Assembly (NCBI RefSeq): GCF_900119825.1
Contig: NZ_FPKR01000010.1
Location: 1 to 64,000 of the forward strand
Source: Chitinimonas taiwanensis DSM 18899
Lineage (GTDB): Bacteria; Pseudomonadota; Gammaproteobacteria; Burkholderiales; Chitinimonadaceae
Direction: 5' to 3'
Length of the DNA stretch: 64,000 nucleotides
Below the pieces are notes generated by a model. The model saw only the letters and a program-made list of their open reading frames with translations, did no database searches and was not told where the DNA came from. Below are positions 43,095 through 51,841 of the stretch, piece by piece (position 1 is the stretch's first letter; the number at the start of each line of letters is the position of its first letter). The position numbers were made by a program, and so were the translations under genes.

Positions 43095-43844
43095 TTAGTG
43101 ACTCTCGGTCGGTGCGCAGGCGCCCAGTAATGAGCGTATGGCGTTCAGGTCGAGCAGGTCGATCTGCTTGCCCTGCACCTTGATCAGGCCGTCTGCCTGG
43201 AAGCGCGAAAAGGTGCGGCTGACGGTTTCGAGCTTCAGGCCAAGATAGCTGCCGATTTCTTCCCGCGTCATGCGTAGATGGAAACCCTTGGCGGAGAAGC
43301 CACGCGCCTCGAGGCGTTGCGACATATTGAGCAGGAAGGCCGCCAAGCGTTCTTCGGCGCGCATATTGCCCAGCAGCAGCATCAGGCCCTGATCGCGCAC
43401 GATCTCGCGACTCATTAGCTTGTAGAAATGCCGCGTCAGCGAGGGAATCTCGCGTGACAGGCTGTCCAGCTGCTGGAAGGGGAGCTCGCAGACTTCGCAA
43501 TCCTCCAGCGCGATGGCCGTGCAAGCATGTTGGGTGCCGCCCAGCGCATCAAGGCCCAGCAGCTCGCCGGCCATGTGAAAGCCGGTGACCTGCTCGCGAC
43601 CATCTTCGGCCAGTAGTGTGGTTTTGAAGAAGCCGGTGCGTACCGCATACAGCGAATGGAAGGGCTGACCGGCGCGGAACAGTGCTTCACCGCGCTTGAC
43701 CGGAATGCGCTGACGGATGACCTCATCCAGCTGTGCCATTTCGTCGCGGGCCAAGCCCAGCGGCAGGCAGAGCTCGCGCAGGGAGCAGGCGGGGCAACCC
43801 GAGCGAAGTTCATGCAGTGGGATGAAGTCTGGGATACCAGTCAT
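43095..43844 (-). CDS. fnr: Fnr-type oxygen-sensing transcription factor
   Basis: 249 residues. N-terminal Cys ligands C17, C20 and C26 (GCPACSLRELCLPLG) with the fourth, C108 (TQHACTA), form the oxygen-labile [4Fe-4S] cluster. cNMP-like domain, then Crp/Fnr helix-turn-helix TREEIGSYLGLKLETVSRTFSRFQADGLI with the Fnr-type ETVSR. Controls anaerobic respiration and cbb3-type oxidase genes by binding TTGAT-N4-ATCAA. No complete site was seen in the nearby gaps. The adjacent TauE-like gene is a frequent neighbour in cbb3 clusters. Confidence 0.93.
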   Translation of the reverse strand: MTGIPDFIPLHELRSGCPACSLRELCLPLGLARDEMAQLDEVIRQRIPVKRGEALFRAGQPFHSLYAVRTGFFKTTLLAEDGREQVTGFHMAGELLGLDALGGTQHACTAIALEDCEVCELPFQQLDSLSREIPSLTRHFYKLMSREIVRDQGLMLLLGNMRAEERLAAFLLNMSQRLEARGFSAKGFHLRMTREEIGSYLGLKLETVSRTFSRFQADGLIKVQGKQIDLLDLNAIRSLLGACAPTESH

Positions 43845-44058
43845 GGTGAGCGGCTTCGAAGCGATGGTCTAAGGCGAGAGTTTGATGGCTAAGTTCGGCA
43901 TAAACAAGCCTGGGTGTTCCGCAGCGACGCAGCGCGGGCAGTCACAGGGCAGGCAGACTTCGCAAATCTCGGTGCAGGCCGCGTGAAGCAGCTAGCGGAA
44001 TTAGGGCCGGCAAGCGTCGGGTTTGTCTGCAAGCCGCAGCACTTGATAAGCTCGGTCC

Positions 44059-44736
44059 ATGTTCGAATCAACTTATCTACTTGGCTTGGCCGGCTGGTTG
44101 CTGGCCGGATTCCTGGGTGGTGTGCATTGCCTGGGTATGTGCGGTGGGCTGGCCGCTGCGCTGGGCTTGAATCTGGCGCAGGACCGGCGCTTCCTGCTAC
44201 TACTGGTGGCGAATCTGGGCCGCATCAGCAGCTATACCTTGATAGGTGCACTGCTGGGTGGCGTGGCGGCTGGCCTGGCGCTGCTGCCTTGGGCCAATCT
44301 GCTTCAGCAACTGCTGTATCTGCTTTCGCTTGCGCTACTGATCCTGCTGGGCTGCTATCTGGCCGGCTGGCTATCGTGGTTGACGCGCCTGGAACGCATG
44401 GGCCAGCCGCTGTGGCGACGTTTACAGCCGAGGTTGGCTGGCTTGCTGCCTGTGGATAGTCTGTACAAGGCCTATCTGGCCGGTGCCCTGTGGGGCTGGC
44501 TGCCTTGTGGCCTAGTTTATACGGCGGCTACCGGTGCCCTGGCCAGCGGCTCGGCCTGGAAAGGGGCGGCAACCTTGCTGGCTTTTGGGCTGGGCACTTT
44601 GCCCAATCTGCTCGCCATGGGTGTTGCGGCCAGCCAGCTGAACCGAGTCCGCCAGCAACCCTGGCTGCGGCGCCTAGCCGGTGGTCTGCTGGCGGGTTAT
44701 GCCGTGTTTGCCTTGATACGTTTTCTGATGGGGTAG
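44059..44736 (+). CDS. TauE/SafE-like (UreH/CcoH-region) membrane transporter
   Basis: 225 residues, about six membrane helices. Family marks GGVHCLGMCGGLAAAL near the front and WGWLPCGLVYTAATGA in the middle, each with a Cys pair/Cys suited to copper or sulfite handling. Similar proteins sit beside cbb3 oxidase assembly genes. Here it is divergent from fnr, so Fnr may control it. The next gene starts 3 bases after its stop. The exact substrate is unknown. Confidence 0.85.
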   Translation: MFESTYLLGLAGWLLAGFLGGVHCLGMCGGLAAALGLNLAQDRRFLLLLVANLGRISSYTLIGALLGGVAAGLALLPWANLLQQLLYLLSLALLILLGCYLAGWLSWLTRLERMGQPLWRRLQPRLAGLLPVDSLYKAYLAGALWGWLPCGLVYTAATGALASGSAWKGAATLLAFGLGTLPNLLAMGVAASQLNRVRQQPWLRRLAGGLLAGYAVFALIRFLMG

Positions 44737-44739
44737 TCC

Positions 44740-45210
44740 ATGTCCGCCATACGTTTTGACAGCCTGCATGATTACCAGCAGCAAATTGCCCAGGCCTGCA
44801 CCACAGCACAGCGCCAGATTCTGTGGTTCGATGATGATCTGAGCGATACCGCAGCTGATAGTTTGGAGCTGGCGACCCAGCTTAAACGTTTGCTGGTGGG
44901 GTCGTCGCTGGCCAAAGTGCAGATACTGCTGAACGACGACGCTTGGTTCTGGCGAAAATGCCCACGATTGCAGCAGTTGCTGAATATATATGGGCATGCA
45001 TTTGAATTGCGCCTGAGCAATGAAATTGATAAAGGCGCGGGTGAGCGTTTTTTACTGACTGAGCAAAGCGTCGTGCGTATTTTTCATAGCGAGAGCCTGC
45101 GCGGCGAAGCCAGTGATCATGCCGGTAGCCGCAGCCTTTGCCTGCAGCGTTTCGAGGCCTTGTGGCTGCGCGCCGAGCCGCCGAGCGAAGGGCGGCGACT
45201 GCATATTTAG
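44740..45210 (+). CDS. DUF7931-like protein of unknown function
   Basis: 156 residues, no membrane helix or signal. Sequence marks: QILWFDDDLSDTAADSLELATQLKRLL, VQILLNDDAWFWRKCPRLQQLLNIYGHAFELRLS and RIFHSESLRGEASDHAGSRSLCLQRFEALWLRA. This looks like the small phospholipase-D-like domain (DUF7931 group) found in beta-proteobacteria, but without a full HKD motif I see no proof of catalysis. Three bases after the TauE-like gene, so the same operon. Confidence 0.65.
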   Translation: MSAIRFDSLHDYQQQIAQACTTAQRQILWFDDDLSDTAADSLELATQLKRLLVGSSLAKVQILLNDDAWFWRKCPRLQQLLNIYGHAFELRLSNEIDKGAGERFLLTEQSVVRIFHSESLRGEASDHAGSRSLCLQRFEALWLRAEPPSEGRRLHI

Positions 45211-45382
45211 CCCTGTGCGGACAGTGAATGCTGCACTGCAATTTGCTACTAGTTTTTTCCAAAAAAGCTGCTAGAATTTTGCCGTCGGTCGAATTTGATG
45301 CGTCAAAGGTTTCAAAGCCCTCGATCAACGGTCGATTGCTTTACAAGTGTTGTTAAAACTCACCTCTACTAAGGTAAAAATC

Positions 45383-45643
45383 ATGAACAAGCTCCTCGTT
45401 GCTGCTCTTATCGCCCTGGGTCTGGCTGCTTGCGGTCAAAAGGAAGAAGCTCCTGTTGAAGCCCCGGCTGTTGAAGCTCCTGCTGCTGAAGCTCCTGCTG
45501 CTCCGGCCGCTGACGCTGCTGCTCCGGCCGCTGACGCTGCTGCTGCTCCGGCTGCTGACGCTGCTGCTGCTCCGGCCGCTGACGCTGCTGCTGCTCCGGC
45601 TGCTGACGCTGCTGCCGCTCCTGCTGAAGCTCCGAAGCAGTAA
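45383..45643 (+). CDS. H.8-like lipoprotein with Ala-Pro repeats
   Basis: 86 residues. Lipoprotein signal MNKLLVAALIALGLAAC (lipobox LAAC, lipidation at Cys17), then EAPVEAPAVEAPAAEAPA and five near-identical units APAADAA(A). The pattern strongly resembles the Neisseria H.8 outer-membrane antigens (AAEAP repeats after a lipobox). It is probably a flexible lipid-anchored surface or periplasmic protein. The repeat is encoded by nearly repeated 24-base units (copy number may vary by slippage). Ends in a strong terminator. Confidence 0.8.
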   Translation: MNKLLVAALIALGLAACGQKEEAPVEAPAVEAPAAEAPAAPAADAAAPAADAAAAPAADAAAAPAADAAAAPAADAAAAPAEAPKQ

Positions 45644-45667
45644 TTCGGCTTCGCAAGCGATTGCATG

Positions 45668-45693
45668 AAAAGCCGGCCCTTGGCCGGCTTTTT
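45668..45693 (+). terminator. terminator after the lipoprotein gene
   Basis: AAAAGCCGGCC, loop CTT, GGCCGGCTTTTT (45668-45693). Confidence 0.9.
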
Positions 45694-45733
45694 GTTTGCC
45701 TGTCGTGTGTGGGTTGGTTGCGATGCAGCCAAC

Positions 45734-45761
45734 AAAAAAGGACGCCCTGGCGTCCTTTTTT
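45734..45761 (-). terminator. aroC terminator
   Basis: AAAAAAGGACGCC, loop CT, GGCGTCCTTTTTT (45734-45761), just after the aroC stop on the minus strand; symmetric, so it can act in both directions. Confidence 0.9.
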
Positions 45762-45786
45762 GCATTCAAGTGCGTAGCTACTTATC

Positions 45787-46887
45787 TCAGGCGATGCGCC
45801 CGGGGATGCGGGGTGTATCCACCTGGACATCGGCATTCTGGGCGCGGTGACGTAATGCGTGGTCAATCAGTACCAGCGCCAGCATCGCTTCGGCGATCGG
45901 GGTGGCGCGTATACCGACACAGGGGTCGTGGCGACCGGTGGTGGCCATCTCCACGGCATGGCCGGCCTTGTCGATCGAGTTGCGTGGCTGGGGAATGCTC
46001 GAGGTGGGCTTGAGTGCCAGGCTGACGCGGATGTCCTGGCCGGTGGAGATCCCGCCCAGCACGCCGCCCGCGTGATTGCTGGCGAAGCCGGCCGGGGTCA
46101 GCTCATCGCCGTGTACGCTGCCACGCTGGGCCACGGTGTCGAAGCCGTCGCCGATTTCCACGCCCTTGACCGCATTGATGCTCATCATCGCATAGGCAAT
46201 ATCGGCATCCAGGCGGTCGTAAACCGGCTCACCCCAGCCTACTGGCACGTTCTCGGCCACCACCTCGATCTTGGCGCCGACCGAGTCGCGCTCGGCGCGG
46301 ATCTGGTCCATATAGCTTTCCAGCTGCGCGATCACTTCGTCGTTCGGAGCGAAGAAGGCATTCTGGTCCACATGCTGCCAGGCCTTGAAGGCGATGGTGA
46401 TCTCGCCCAGTTGGCTCATATAGCCGCGGATTTTCACCCCATAGCGCTCCTTCAGCCATTTCTTGGCGATGGCGCCGGCCGCCACGCGCACGGCGGTTTC
46501 CCGCGCCGAGCTGCGTCCGCCGCCACGGTAGTCGCGGATGCCGTATTTGTGCCAATAGGTGTAATCGGCGTGGCCGGGACGGAAAGTGTCGACGATCTTG
46601 CCGTAGTCCTGGCTGCGTTGGTCCTGATTGCGGATCAGCAGGCCGATAGGCGCGCCGGTGGTCTTGCCCTCAAAGACGCCGGAGAGAATCTCCACCGTGT
46701 CCGGTTCCTTGCGCTGGGTCACATGCCGGCTGGTGCCGGGCTTGCGGCGATCGAGTTCGGCCTGGATATCGGCCTCGCACAGAGCGAGGCCAGGTGGGCA
46801 GCCGTCGACCACGCAGCCAATGGCTGGGCCGTGGCTTTCGCCAAAGGAGGTGACGGTAAACAGCAGACCCAAGGAACTACCCGACAT
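45787..46887 (-). CDS. aroC: chorismate synthase
   Basis: 366 residues from ATG 46887 ([33 protein letters not shown]), the usual start; an upstream frame to 47097 is not family-like. Marks: the reduced-flavin motif [32 protein letters not shown], and [17 protein letters not shown]. Makes chorismate from EPSP using FMNH2; last common step to aromatic amino acids. Stands alone and divergent from scoA. Confidence 0.97.
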   Translation of the reverse strand: MSGSSLGLLFTVTSFGESHGPAIGCVVDGCPPGLALCEADIQAELDRRKPGTSRHVTQRKEPDTVEILSGVFEGKTTGAPIGLLIRNQDQRSQDYGKIVDTFRPGHADYTYWHKYGIRDYRGGGRSSARETAVRVAAGAIAKKWLKERYGVKIRGYMSQLGEITIAFKAWQHVDQNAFFAPNDEVIAQLESYMDQIRAERDSVGAKIEVVAENVPVGWGEPVYDRLDADIAYAMMSINAVKGVEIGDGFDTVAQRGSVHGDELTPAGFASNHAGGVLGGISTGQDIRVSLALKPTSSIPQPRNSIDKAGHAVEMATTGRHDPCVGIRATPIAEAMLALVLIDHALRHRAQNADVQVDTPRIPGRIA

Positions 46888-47028
46888 TGCTGGCCTCTTT
46901 GATTCGATCGCGTGGAATGCAAACTGGCCTCGCGCACAGGGCCAGACTGGCATGGATGGGCACAAGTTTATCACAGCGGGCAGTCTGAACTGCCCGCTGG
47001 CACTGGCGTTCAGCCTGCTTTGCCATGC

Positions 47029-47055
47029 TAGAATCCAAGTTGACGTTAACGTCAA
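47029..47055 (+). promoter_or_regulatory. scoA promoter with a perfect LiuR-like palindrome
   Basis: TTGACGTTAACGTCAA at 47040-47055 is a perfect 16-bp palindrome of the type bound by MerR-family regulator LiuR, which controls branched-chain amino-acid and related CoA breakdown in beta/gamma-proteobacteria. A -10-like TAGAAT lies at 47029-47034, so the operator would cover the start of transcription. LiuR itself is not in the window; the match is by recollection of the motif. Confidence 0.6.
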
Positions 47056-47139
47056 TACGCCGGTCCAATAGCGCGGCAGATGACGCTGAGAGCGCATGCC
47101 ATAGCGAGCGGGACGACCCGCAAAACAGGAGACAGACAG

Positions 47140-47841
47140 ATGTCAGGGTTCAATAAGGTGGTAGCCACCCATGCCGAGGCATTGGCGGGCTTGGTCGACG
47201 GCATGACCGTCATGGTAGGTGGCTTTGGCCTGTGCGGGATTCCCGAAGGCCTGATCCGTACCGTGTACCAGAACGGCCAGAAGGGCCTGACGGTGATTTC
47301 CAATAATGCCGGTGTGGATGGTTTTGGCCTTGGCCAGTGGCTGGAGAAGCGCCAGATCAAGACCATGATCGCCTCCTATGTGGGCGAGAATGCGCTGTTC
47401 GAACAGCTGCTGCTCTCGGGTGAGATGGAAGTGATCCTGACCCCGCAGGGTACGTTGGCCGAGAAGATTCGTGCCGGTGGCGCCGGCATTCCGGCCTTTT
47501 ACACCGCGACCGGCTATGGCACCCAGGTGGCCGAGGGCAAACCGACCGCCGAATTCGACGGGCGCATGTATGTGCAGGAGCGCTCACTCACGGCTGATTT
47601 TGCGCTGGTGCGCGCCTGGAAGGCTGACGAGTACGGCAATCTGGTGTTCCGTAAGACGGCGATGAACTTCAATCCGATGATGGCCACTGCTGGCCGCATC
47701 ACGGTGGCGGAAGTGGAAGAGATCGTGCCGGCGGGCTCGCTCGACCCCCAACAGATCCACACCCCAGGCATCTATGTGCAGCGTGTGGTCAAGGGCCAGT
47801 TCGAGAAGCGCATTGAACAACGTACCGTCCGCAAGGCTTGA
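47140..47841 (+). CDS. scoA: 3-oxoacid (succinyl-CoA:acetoacetate) CoA-transferase subunit A
   Basis: 233 residues from ATG 47140 (AGGAG, 8 bases). CoA-transferase family 1 alpha-type: [53 protein letters not shown] and [16 protein letters not shown]. Together with subunit B it moves CoA from succinyl-CoA to acetoacetate, enabling use of ketone bodies and leucine-derived acetoacetate. Ends 10 bases before scoB. Confidence 0.95.
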   Translation: MSGFNKVVATHAEALAGLVDGMTVMVGGFGLCGIPEGLIRTVYQNGQKGLTVISNNAGVDGFGLGQWLEKRQIKTMIASYVGENALFEQLLLSGEMEVILTPQGTLAEKIRAGGAGIPAFYTATGYGTQVAEGKPTAEFDGRMYVQERSLTADFALVRAWKADEYGNLVFRKTAMNFNPMMATAGRITVAEVEEIVPAGSLDPQQIHTPGIYVQRVVKGQFEKRIEQRTVRKA

Positions 47842-47851
47842 GGAGAGCACC

Positions 47852-48508
47852 ATGGCACTGAACCGCGAACAAATCGCCATGCGCGTCGCCCAGGAACTGC
47901 GCGACGGCTATTACGTGAACCTGGGCATCGGTATTCCGACCCTGGTGGCCAACTATATTCCGGCTGGCATGCAGGTCATGCTGCAGTCGGAAAACGGCTT
48001 GCTGGGCATGGGGCCGTTCCCGACCGAGGATGAGGTGGATGCCGATCTGATCAATGCCGGCAAGCAGACCGTGACCACGATTCCCGGTGCGGCGTTTTTC
48101 AGCTCGGCCGAGTCGTTTGCCATGATACGGGGGGGGCATGTCGACCTGACCGTGCTGGGCGCTTTCGAAGTGGATGTGCACGGCAGCATTGCCAGCTGGA
48201 TGGTGCCGGGCAAGCTGGTCAAGGGCATGGGCGGGGCGATGGACCTGGTAGCGGGCGCACGCAATATCGTGGTGACCATGCAGCACACCGACAAGGCCGG
48301 CAATTCCAAGCTGCTGCCCAGCTGCAGCCTACCGCTGACCGGGGTGAACTGCATCCGCAAGGTGGTGACCGATCTGGCCGTGCTCGATATTGCCGATGGG
48401 GCTTTCCATCTGCGTGAGCGCGCACCGGGCGTCAGCGTGGAAGAGATCGTCGCCAAGACGGCCGGTCGCCTGATCGTGCCGGCCGAGGTGCCGGAGATGC
48501 GCGTGTAA
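47852..48508 (+). CDS. scoB: 3-oxoacid CoA-transferase subunit B
   Basis: 218 residues, ATG 47852 with AGGAG. CoA-transferase beta-type with the catalytic Glu in [14 protein letters not shown], and [36 protein letters not shown]. Forms the heterotetramer with ScoA in acetoacetate activation. A 13-bp stem terminator follows at 48526, so scoAB is a two-gene operon under the LiuR-like operator. Confidence 0.95.
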   Translation: MALNREQIAMRVAQELRDGYYVNLGIGIPTLVANYIPAGMQVMLQSENGLLGMGPFPTEDEVDADLINAGKQTVTTIPGAAFFSSAESFAMIRGGHVDLTVLGAFEVDVHGSIASWMVPGKLVKGMGGAMDLVAGARNIVVTMQHTDKAGNSKLLPSCSLPLTGVNCIRKVVTDLAVLDIADGAFHLRERAPGVSVEEIVAKTAGRLIVPAEVPEMRV

Positions 48509-48525
48509 GCGCGCTGGCGCAGCAA

Positions 48526-48555
48526 GCAAAAGGCCACCTCGCGGTGGCCTTTTGC
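48526..48555 (+). terminator. scoAB terminator
   Basis: GCAAAAGGCCACC (48526-48538), loop TCGC, GGTGGCCTTTTGC (48543-48555): 13-bp perfect stem, with only TTTT in the descending arm. It also lies right after the end of the convergent binding-protein gene (48575). Confidence 0.85.
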
Positions 48556-48574
48556 TTTGCAAGACGATCAGGGC

Positions 48575-49696
48575 TTAGCGGATCAGCTCGCCGCTTGGGC
48601 CGATCACTGTCACTTCCACGAACTTCGAACCCACGCGCTGGTTGGGGCCGAAGGCGAGGCGGAAGCCACCCATATTCAGATTGCCGATGCCTTCGAGTGC
48701 GCTGATCAGCGCTTCGCCACTCAGATTGTTCTTGTTCATATTGCCCAGCGCTTCGGTGAACAGGCGGGCGGCAATGTAGTACTCGAACTCGATATAGCCG
48801 AGCTTGAGCTTGTTGCGCTTCACAAAGGCGCGGTATTCCTTGGCCAGCTGCGAGGAATCGGCAAAGATATAGGGCATGACCTGGCTGATGCCGGTGCCGC
48901 GTGCTGCATCCAGACCGGCCGTGGCGATCAGCTCCTTGGCGCCGACCACCGACACCGTGTAGATCTGTGCCATGCCGCCCGCCTTGCGATAGGCCTTCAG
49001 GAAGCTACCTACCGCATCATCGGTGCCCAGGGCCAGAATCGCGCTCGGGTTCTGCTCATTGATCGCCTTGACCGCGGCATCCACATTGACGGTGTTCTTC
49101 TCGTAGGCGCCGGTCGCCACCACCTCCAGATTGTTCTTGCGCGCTTCTTGGCGGGCCGAGAACAGGCCGAACTTGCCGTCCGGGTCGTTCTGGTAGAACA
49201 CGCCGACGCGCTGGTGACCAAGCGAGGCCATCTGCTGGGCCAGCTTATTCATCTCGTCTGGCCAGGCGGCGCGCAGATGGAACATCCAAGGGTTGCTGCG
49301 CAGGGCTGGTGCCCCGGAGATCGGTGCGATCAGCGGGATCTTGGCGTCGGACAGGATGTTTTGCTTGAGCAGTTCGAGCGGACCGGCCGAACCACCGGCG
49401 CCCAGCATGGCAATCGGATTGTGCTGCTGGATGATGCGGCGGGTTTCTTCGGCATGCTTTTGCGGATTGAAGGCATCGTCGCCATACACCATCTTCACTT
49501 TGATGCCGTTGACGCCAGCCTTCTTATTGAACTCGGCGAAATAGGCGTCCAGCGTCTGTTCGGCGCTTTCAGCCAATTCCTTCAGCTGGCTGCTGACCGG
49601 GCCGACATGGCCGACCGTGACCACTTCGGCCTGGGCCGGGGCAAGCAAGAGTGCGCTGGCCAGGACGGCGAGCAGGGGGCGTAGCGTAAGACGCAT
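48575..49696 (-). CDS. orphan branched-chain amino-acid-type ABC binding protein
   Basis: 373 residues. Signal peptide 1-23 (ends LAPAQA), then a Leu/Ile/Val-binding (LivJ/K, Peripla_BP_6) fold: VVTVGHVGPVSSQLKELAESAEQTLDAYFAEFNKKAGVNG, NPIAMLGAGGSAG, VGVFYQNDPDGKFGL, and the end SGEALISALEGIGNLNMGGFRLAFGPNQ. No permease or ATPase gene is adjacent, so it must work with a distant transporter or be a chemoreceptor/sensor partner. Convergent with scoAB. Confidence 0.9.
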   Translation of the reverse strand: MRLTLRPLLAVLASALLLAPAQAEVVTVGHVGPVSSQLKELAESAEQTLDAYFAEFNKKAGVNGIKVKMVYGDDAFNPQKHAEETRRIIQQHNPIAMLGAGGSAGPLELLKQNILSDAKIPLIAPISGAPALRSNPWMFHLRAAWPDEMNKLAQQMASLGHQRVGVFYQNDPDGKFGLFSARQEARKNNLEVVATGAYEKNTVNVDAAVKAINEQNPSAILALGTDDAVGSFLKAYRKAGGMAQIYTVSVVGAKELIATAGLDAARGTGISQVMPYIFADSSQLAKEYRAFVKRNKLKLGYIEFEYYIAARLFTEALGNMNKNNLSGEALISALEGIGNLNMGGFRLAFGPNQRVGSKFVEVTVIGPSGELIR

Positions 49697-49882
49697 AAGG
49701 TAAATCTCCTGAAACGGGACGACGCGAGCACAGGGCGCTAGTCATTTGAATCTGCTAGCAATTTCTCCTGAGCAAGCGCTCGGACGCGCGATTCTAGAGG
49801 AATGACCCGCCTCGGTCATGGTGAATCGACTGTTAGCTCTACCATCCGCTGTCGCGCCCATTTCTGCTGCGCCAGATGCAAC

Positions 49883-49908
49883 AAAACGGGGCGCAAGGGC
49901 CCCGTTTT
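49883..49908 (-). terminator. azoR terminator
   Basis: AAAACGGGGC (49883-49892) pairs with GCCCCGTTTT (49899-49908). It follows the azoR stop on the minus strand. Confidence 0.85.
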
Positions 49909-49956
49909 GATGGCTGGGCTGGGTGCTGATGCCCAACCGTGAAGCATAACCCCGAC

Positions 49957-50571
49957 TCAGGCGCTGGCCGTCTCGAACAGTGCGTCGATCTGTTGGCGTG
50001 CCTGGGTGAAGGCCGCTTCGCGCGCTTCCGGACCCATGCTCAGACCGTGCGCATGTACGACCTGCACATTGCTGATGCCGACAAAGCCGAGCACGAACTT
50101 CAGGTAGTCCTCGTGGGCCGCGGCGCTGGGCTGGCCGACATGGTTGCCACCTGCGGTGGACACGATGATCACCCGCTTGCCGCCGGCCAGGCCTTCCGGG
50201 CCGTTCGCGCCGTACTTGAAGGTCTTGCCGGCCACGGTGACGCGGTCAATCCAGGCCTTGAGTTGGCTGGGGATAGCGAAGTTGTACATCGGTGCGCCGA
50301 TCACGATCGCATCGGCGGCCAGGAATTCATTCAACACGCTTTCCGACAGCGCAGCCTCGTGGGCCTGGGCGGCATCGCGCAGCTCGGCCGGCGTGCCGTT
50401 GGCACCCAGGGTAAAGCCCGAGAACTGTGCGAGCGCATCGCCAGCCAGGTCGCGGTAGCTGACTTGCAAATCGGGCTGGGCGGCGCGCCAGGCGTTCACC
50501 ACTTCACGGCTCAGTTGGCGCGAAGCCGAGGCGTCGCCGAGGATGCTGGAATCGATATGGACGAGTTTCAT
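49957..50571 (-). CDS. azoR: FMN-dependent NADH-azoreductase
   Basis: 204 residues, the usual AzoR length. Flavodoxin-like fold with MKLVHIDSSILGDASASRQLS (FMN phosphate site), APMYNFAIPSQLKAWIDRVTVAGKTFKYG and STAGGNHVG. Reduces azo dyes and quinones with NADH, protecting against thiol and quinone stress. Divergent from a LysR regulator at 50693, which probably controls it. The space between carries GTCGCC-AAGGCC-GGCGAC and two direct GCGAATA repeats (50614 and 50633 area). Confidence 0.94.
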   Translation of the reverse strand: MKLVHIDSSILGDASASRQLSREVVNAWRAAQPDLQVSYRDLAGDALAQFSGFTLGANGTPAELRDAAQAHEAALSESVLNEFLAADAIVIGAPMYNFAIPSQLKAWIDRVTVAGKTFKYGANGPEGLAGGKRVIIVSTAGGNHVGQPSAAAHEDYLKFVLGFVGISNVQVVHAHGLSMGPEAREAAFTQARQQIDALFETASA

Positions 50572-50692
50572 GCTGTTCTCCGGTTTGGGTCGCCAAGGCC
50601 GGCGACTTGCTTGGGGCGAATACTATGTGTGGTGCGAATAGGCGACTAGCTGGCTAAAATGCGATGAATCGTTCTATTGGTGGGACAATCTC

Positions 50693-51601
50693 ATGCAAGA
50701 CCTGAATGATCTGCACTATTTCGCCCGGGTAGTGGAGGCTGGTGGCTTTGCCGCAGCGGGGCGACTGCTGGGCATTCCCAAGTCGCGCCTGTCCCGACGC
50801 ATTGCCGAGCTGGAGGGGCGCCTGGGTGTACGGCTCTTGCAGCGCACCACGCGCAAGCTGGCGCTGACCGAGGTGGGTGAGCGCTATTACCAGCAGTGCC
50901 AGGCCATGCTGCAGGCAGCCGAAGCGGCCGATGAAACCGTGGCCCTGCTCAGTGCCGAGCCACGCGGTCGACTGCGGCTGTCCTGTCCGATTGCCCTGGT
51001 GCAGACCGAGCTGACCGAGATGATTCCGGCCTTCCTGGCCACCTACCCGCAGATCCGCCTTGAGCTGGTGATGACCAATCGGCGCGTGGACCTGGTGGAG
51101 GAGGGCATTGATGTGGCGCTACGCGTGCGCGGTAGTGGCGATGAGGACCCCTCGCTAGTCTCGCGCCGCCTGCGCCCGGCGGCTGGCGCGCTGGTGATGG
51201 CGGCCAGCCTGCGCAGCCAGTACAAGATACGCACGCCGGCCGATCTGGCGCAGCTGCCGGCGCTGGGGGCGCTGGAGCTGGACCGGCGCCTGCATCTGCA
51301 ACTCAGCCACGTCGATGGGCGGGTGGAGAATTTTGTCGCCGAGCCGCGCCTAGCGGTGGAGGACTTTGCCATGCGCAAGGCGGCGGCCCTGCGCGGGCTG
51401 GGCTTCACCATGCTGCCCGCGCCTTACTGCCAGGATGAGCTGGCTAATGGCAGCCTGGTGCGCCTCTTGCCCGACTGGTCGCTGGCGGTCGGCCATCTGC
51501 AGGCTGTCTATCCACACCGGCGCGGCCTCTTGCCGGCCGTGCGCGTGCTGGTCGACTTCCTGGCCCAGGAATTCAGCCGCGAGGGAGGCAAGCTGGTCTA
51601 G
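50693..51601 (+). CDS. LysR-family regulator of azoR region
   Basis: 302 residues. CrgA/AaeR-type LysR: HTH MQDLNDLHYFARVVEAGGFAAAGRLLGIPKSRLSRRIAELEGRLGVRLLQRTTRKLALTE and effector domain (RLRLSCPIALVQTELTEMIPAFLATYPQIRLELV). It is divergent from azoR with 121 bases between and is likely to respond to quinones or related compounds. Own promoter and azoR promoter should overlap in this space. Confidence 0.93.
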   Translation: MQDLNDLHYFARVVEAGGFAAAGRLLGIPKSRLSRRIAELEGRLGVRLLQRTTRKLALTEVGERYYQQCQAMLQAAEAADETVALLSAEPRGRLRLSCPIALVQTELTEMIPAFLATYPQIRLELVMTNRRVDLVEEGIDVALRVRGSGDEDPSLVSRRLRPAAGALVMAASLRSQYKIRTPADLAQLPALGALELDRRLHLQLSHVDGRVENFVAEPRLAVEDFAMRKAAALRGLGFTMLPAPYCQDELANGSLVRLLPDWSLAVGHLQAVYPHRRGLLPAVRVLVDFLAQEFSREGGKLV

Positions 51602-51841
51602 CGTGCCGGCTCCGGCCTGGGTGCGACGATGTGGAGGCCTTACTGACCGTGGCGGATGTGGATATCCCCAAGCGTTAGCGCGCGCTAATTTTGCTACGCT
51701 GCCTTACGAAGCGTGTTCCGCCTGCCCCGATACCACCCCCGTCGGGCCTGCGCCTGTTTGCCCCTATCTCGGCATGTTTCTGCACCGCTACCCCCATGTG
51801 CAGCGCTTCCTTCCCCCTGTTGTCACTCTGCCGAGTTTTCC

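Noticed and set aside
43862-44058. Fnr site between fnr and the TauE-like gene
   Set aside because: Only half sites (TTGAT near 43883 and 44043) were found, without the matching half.
45353-45866. Minus-strand frames through the lipoprotein repeat
   Set aside because: Low-complexity repeat DNA gives open frames in several phases; only the frame with lipobox and SD context is real.
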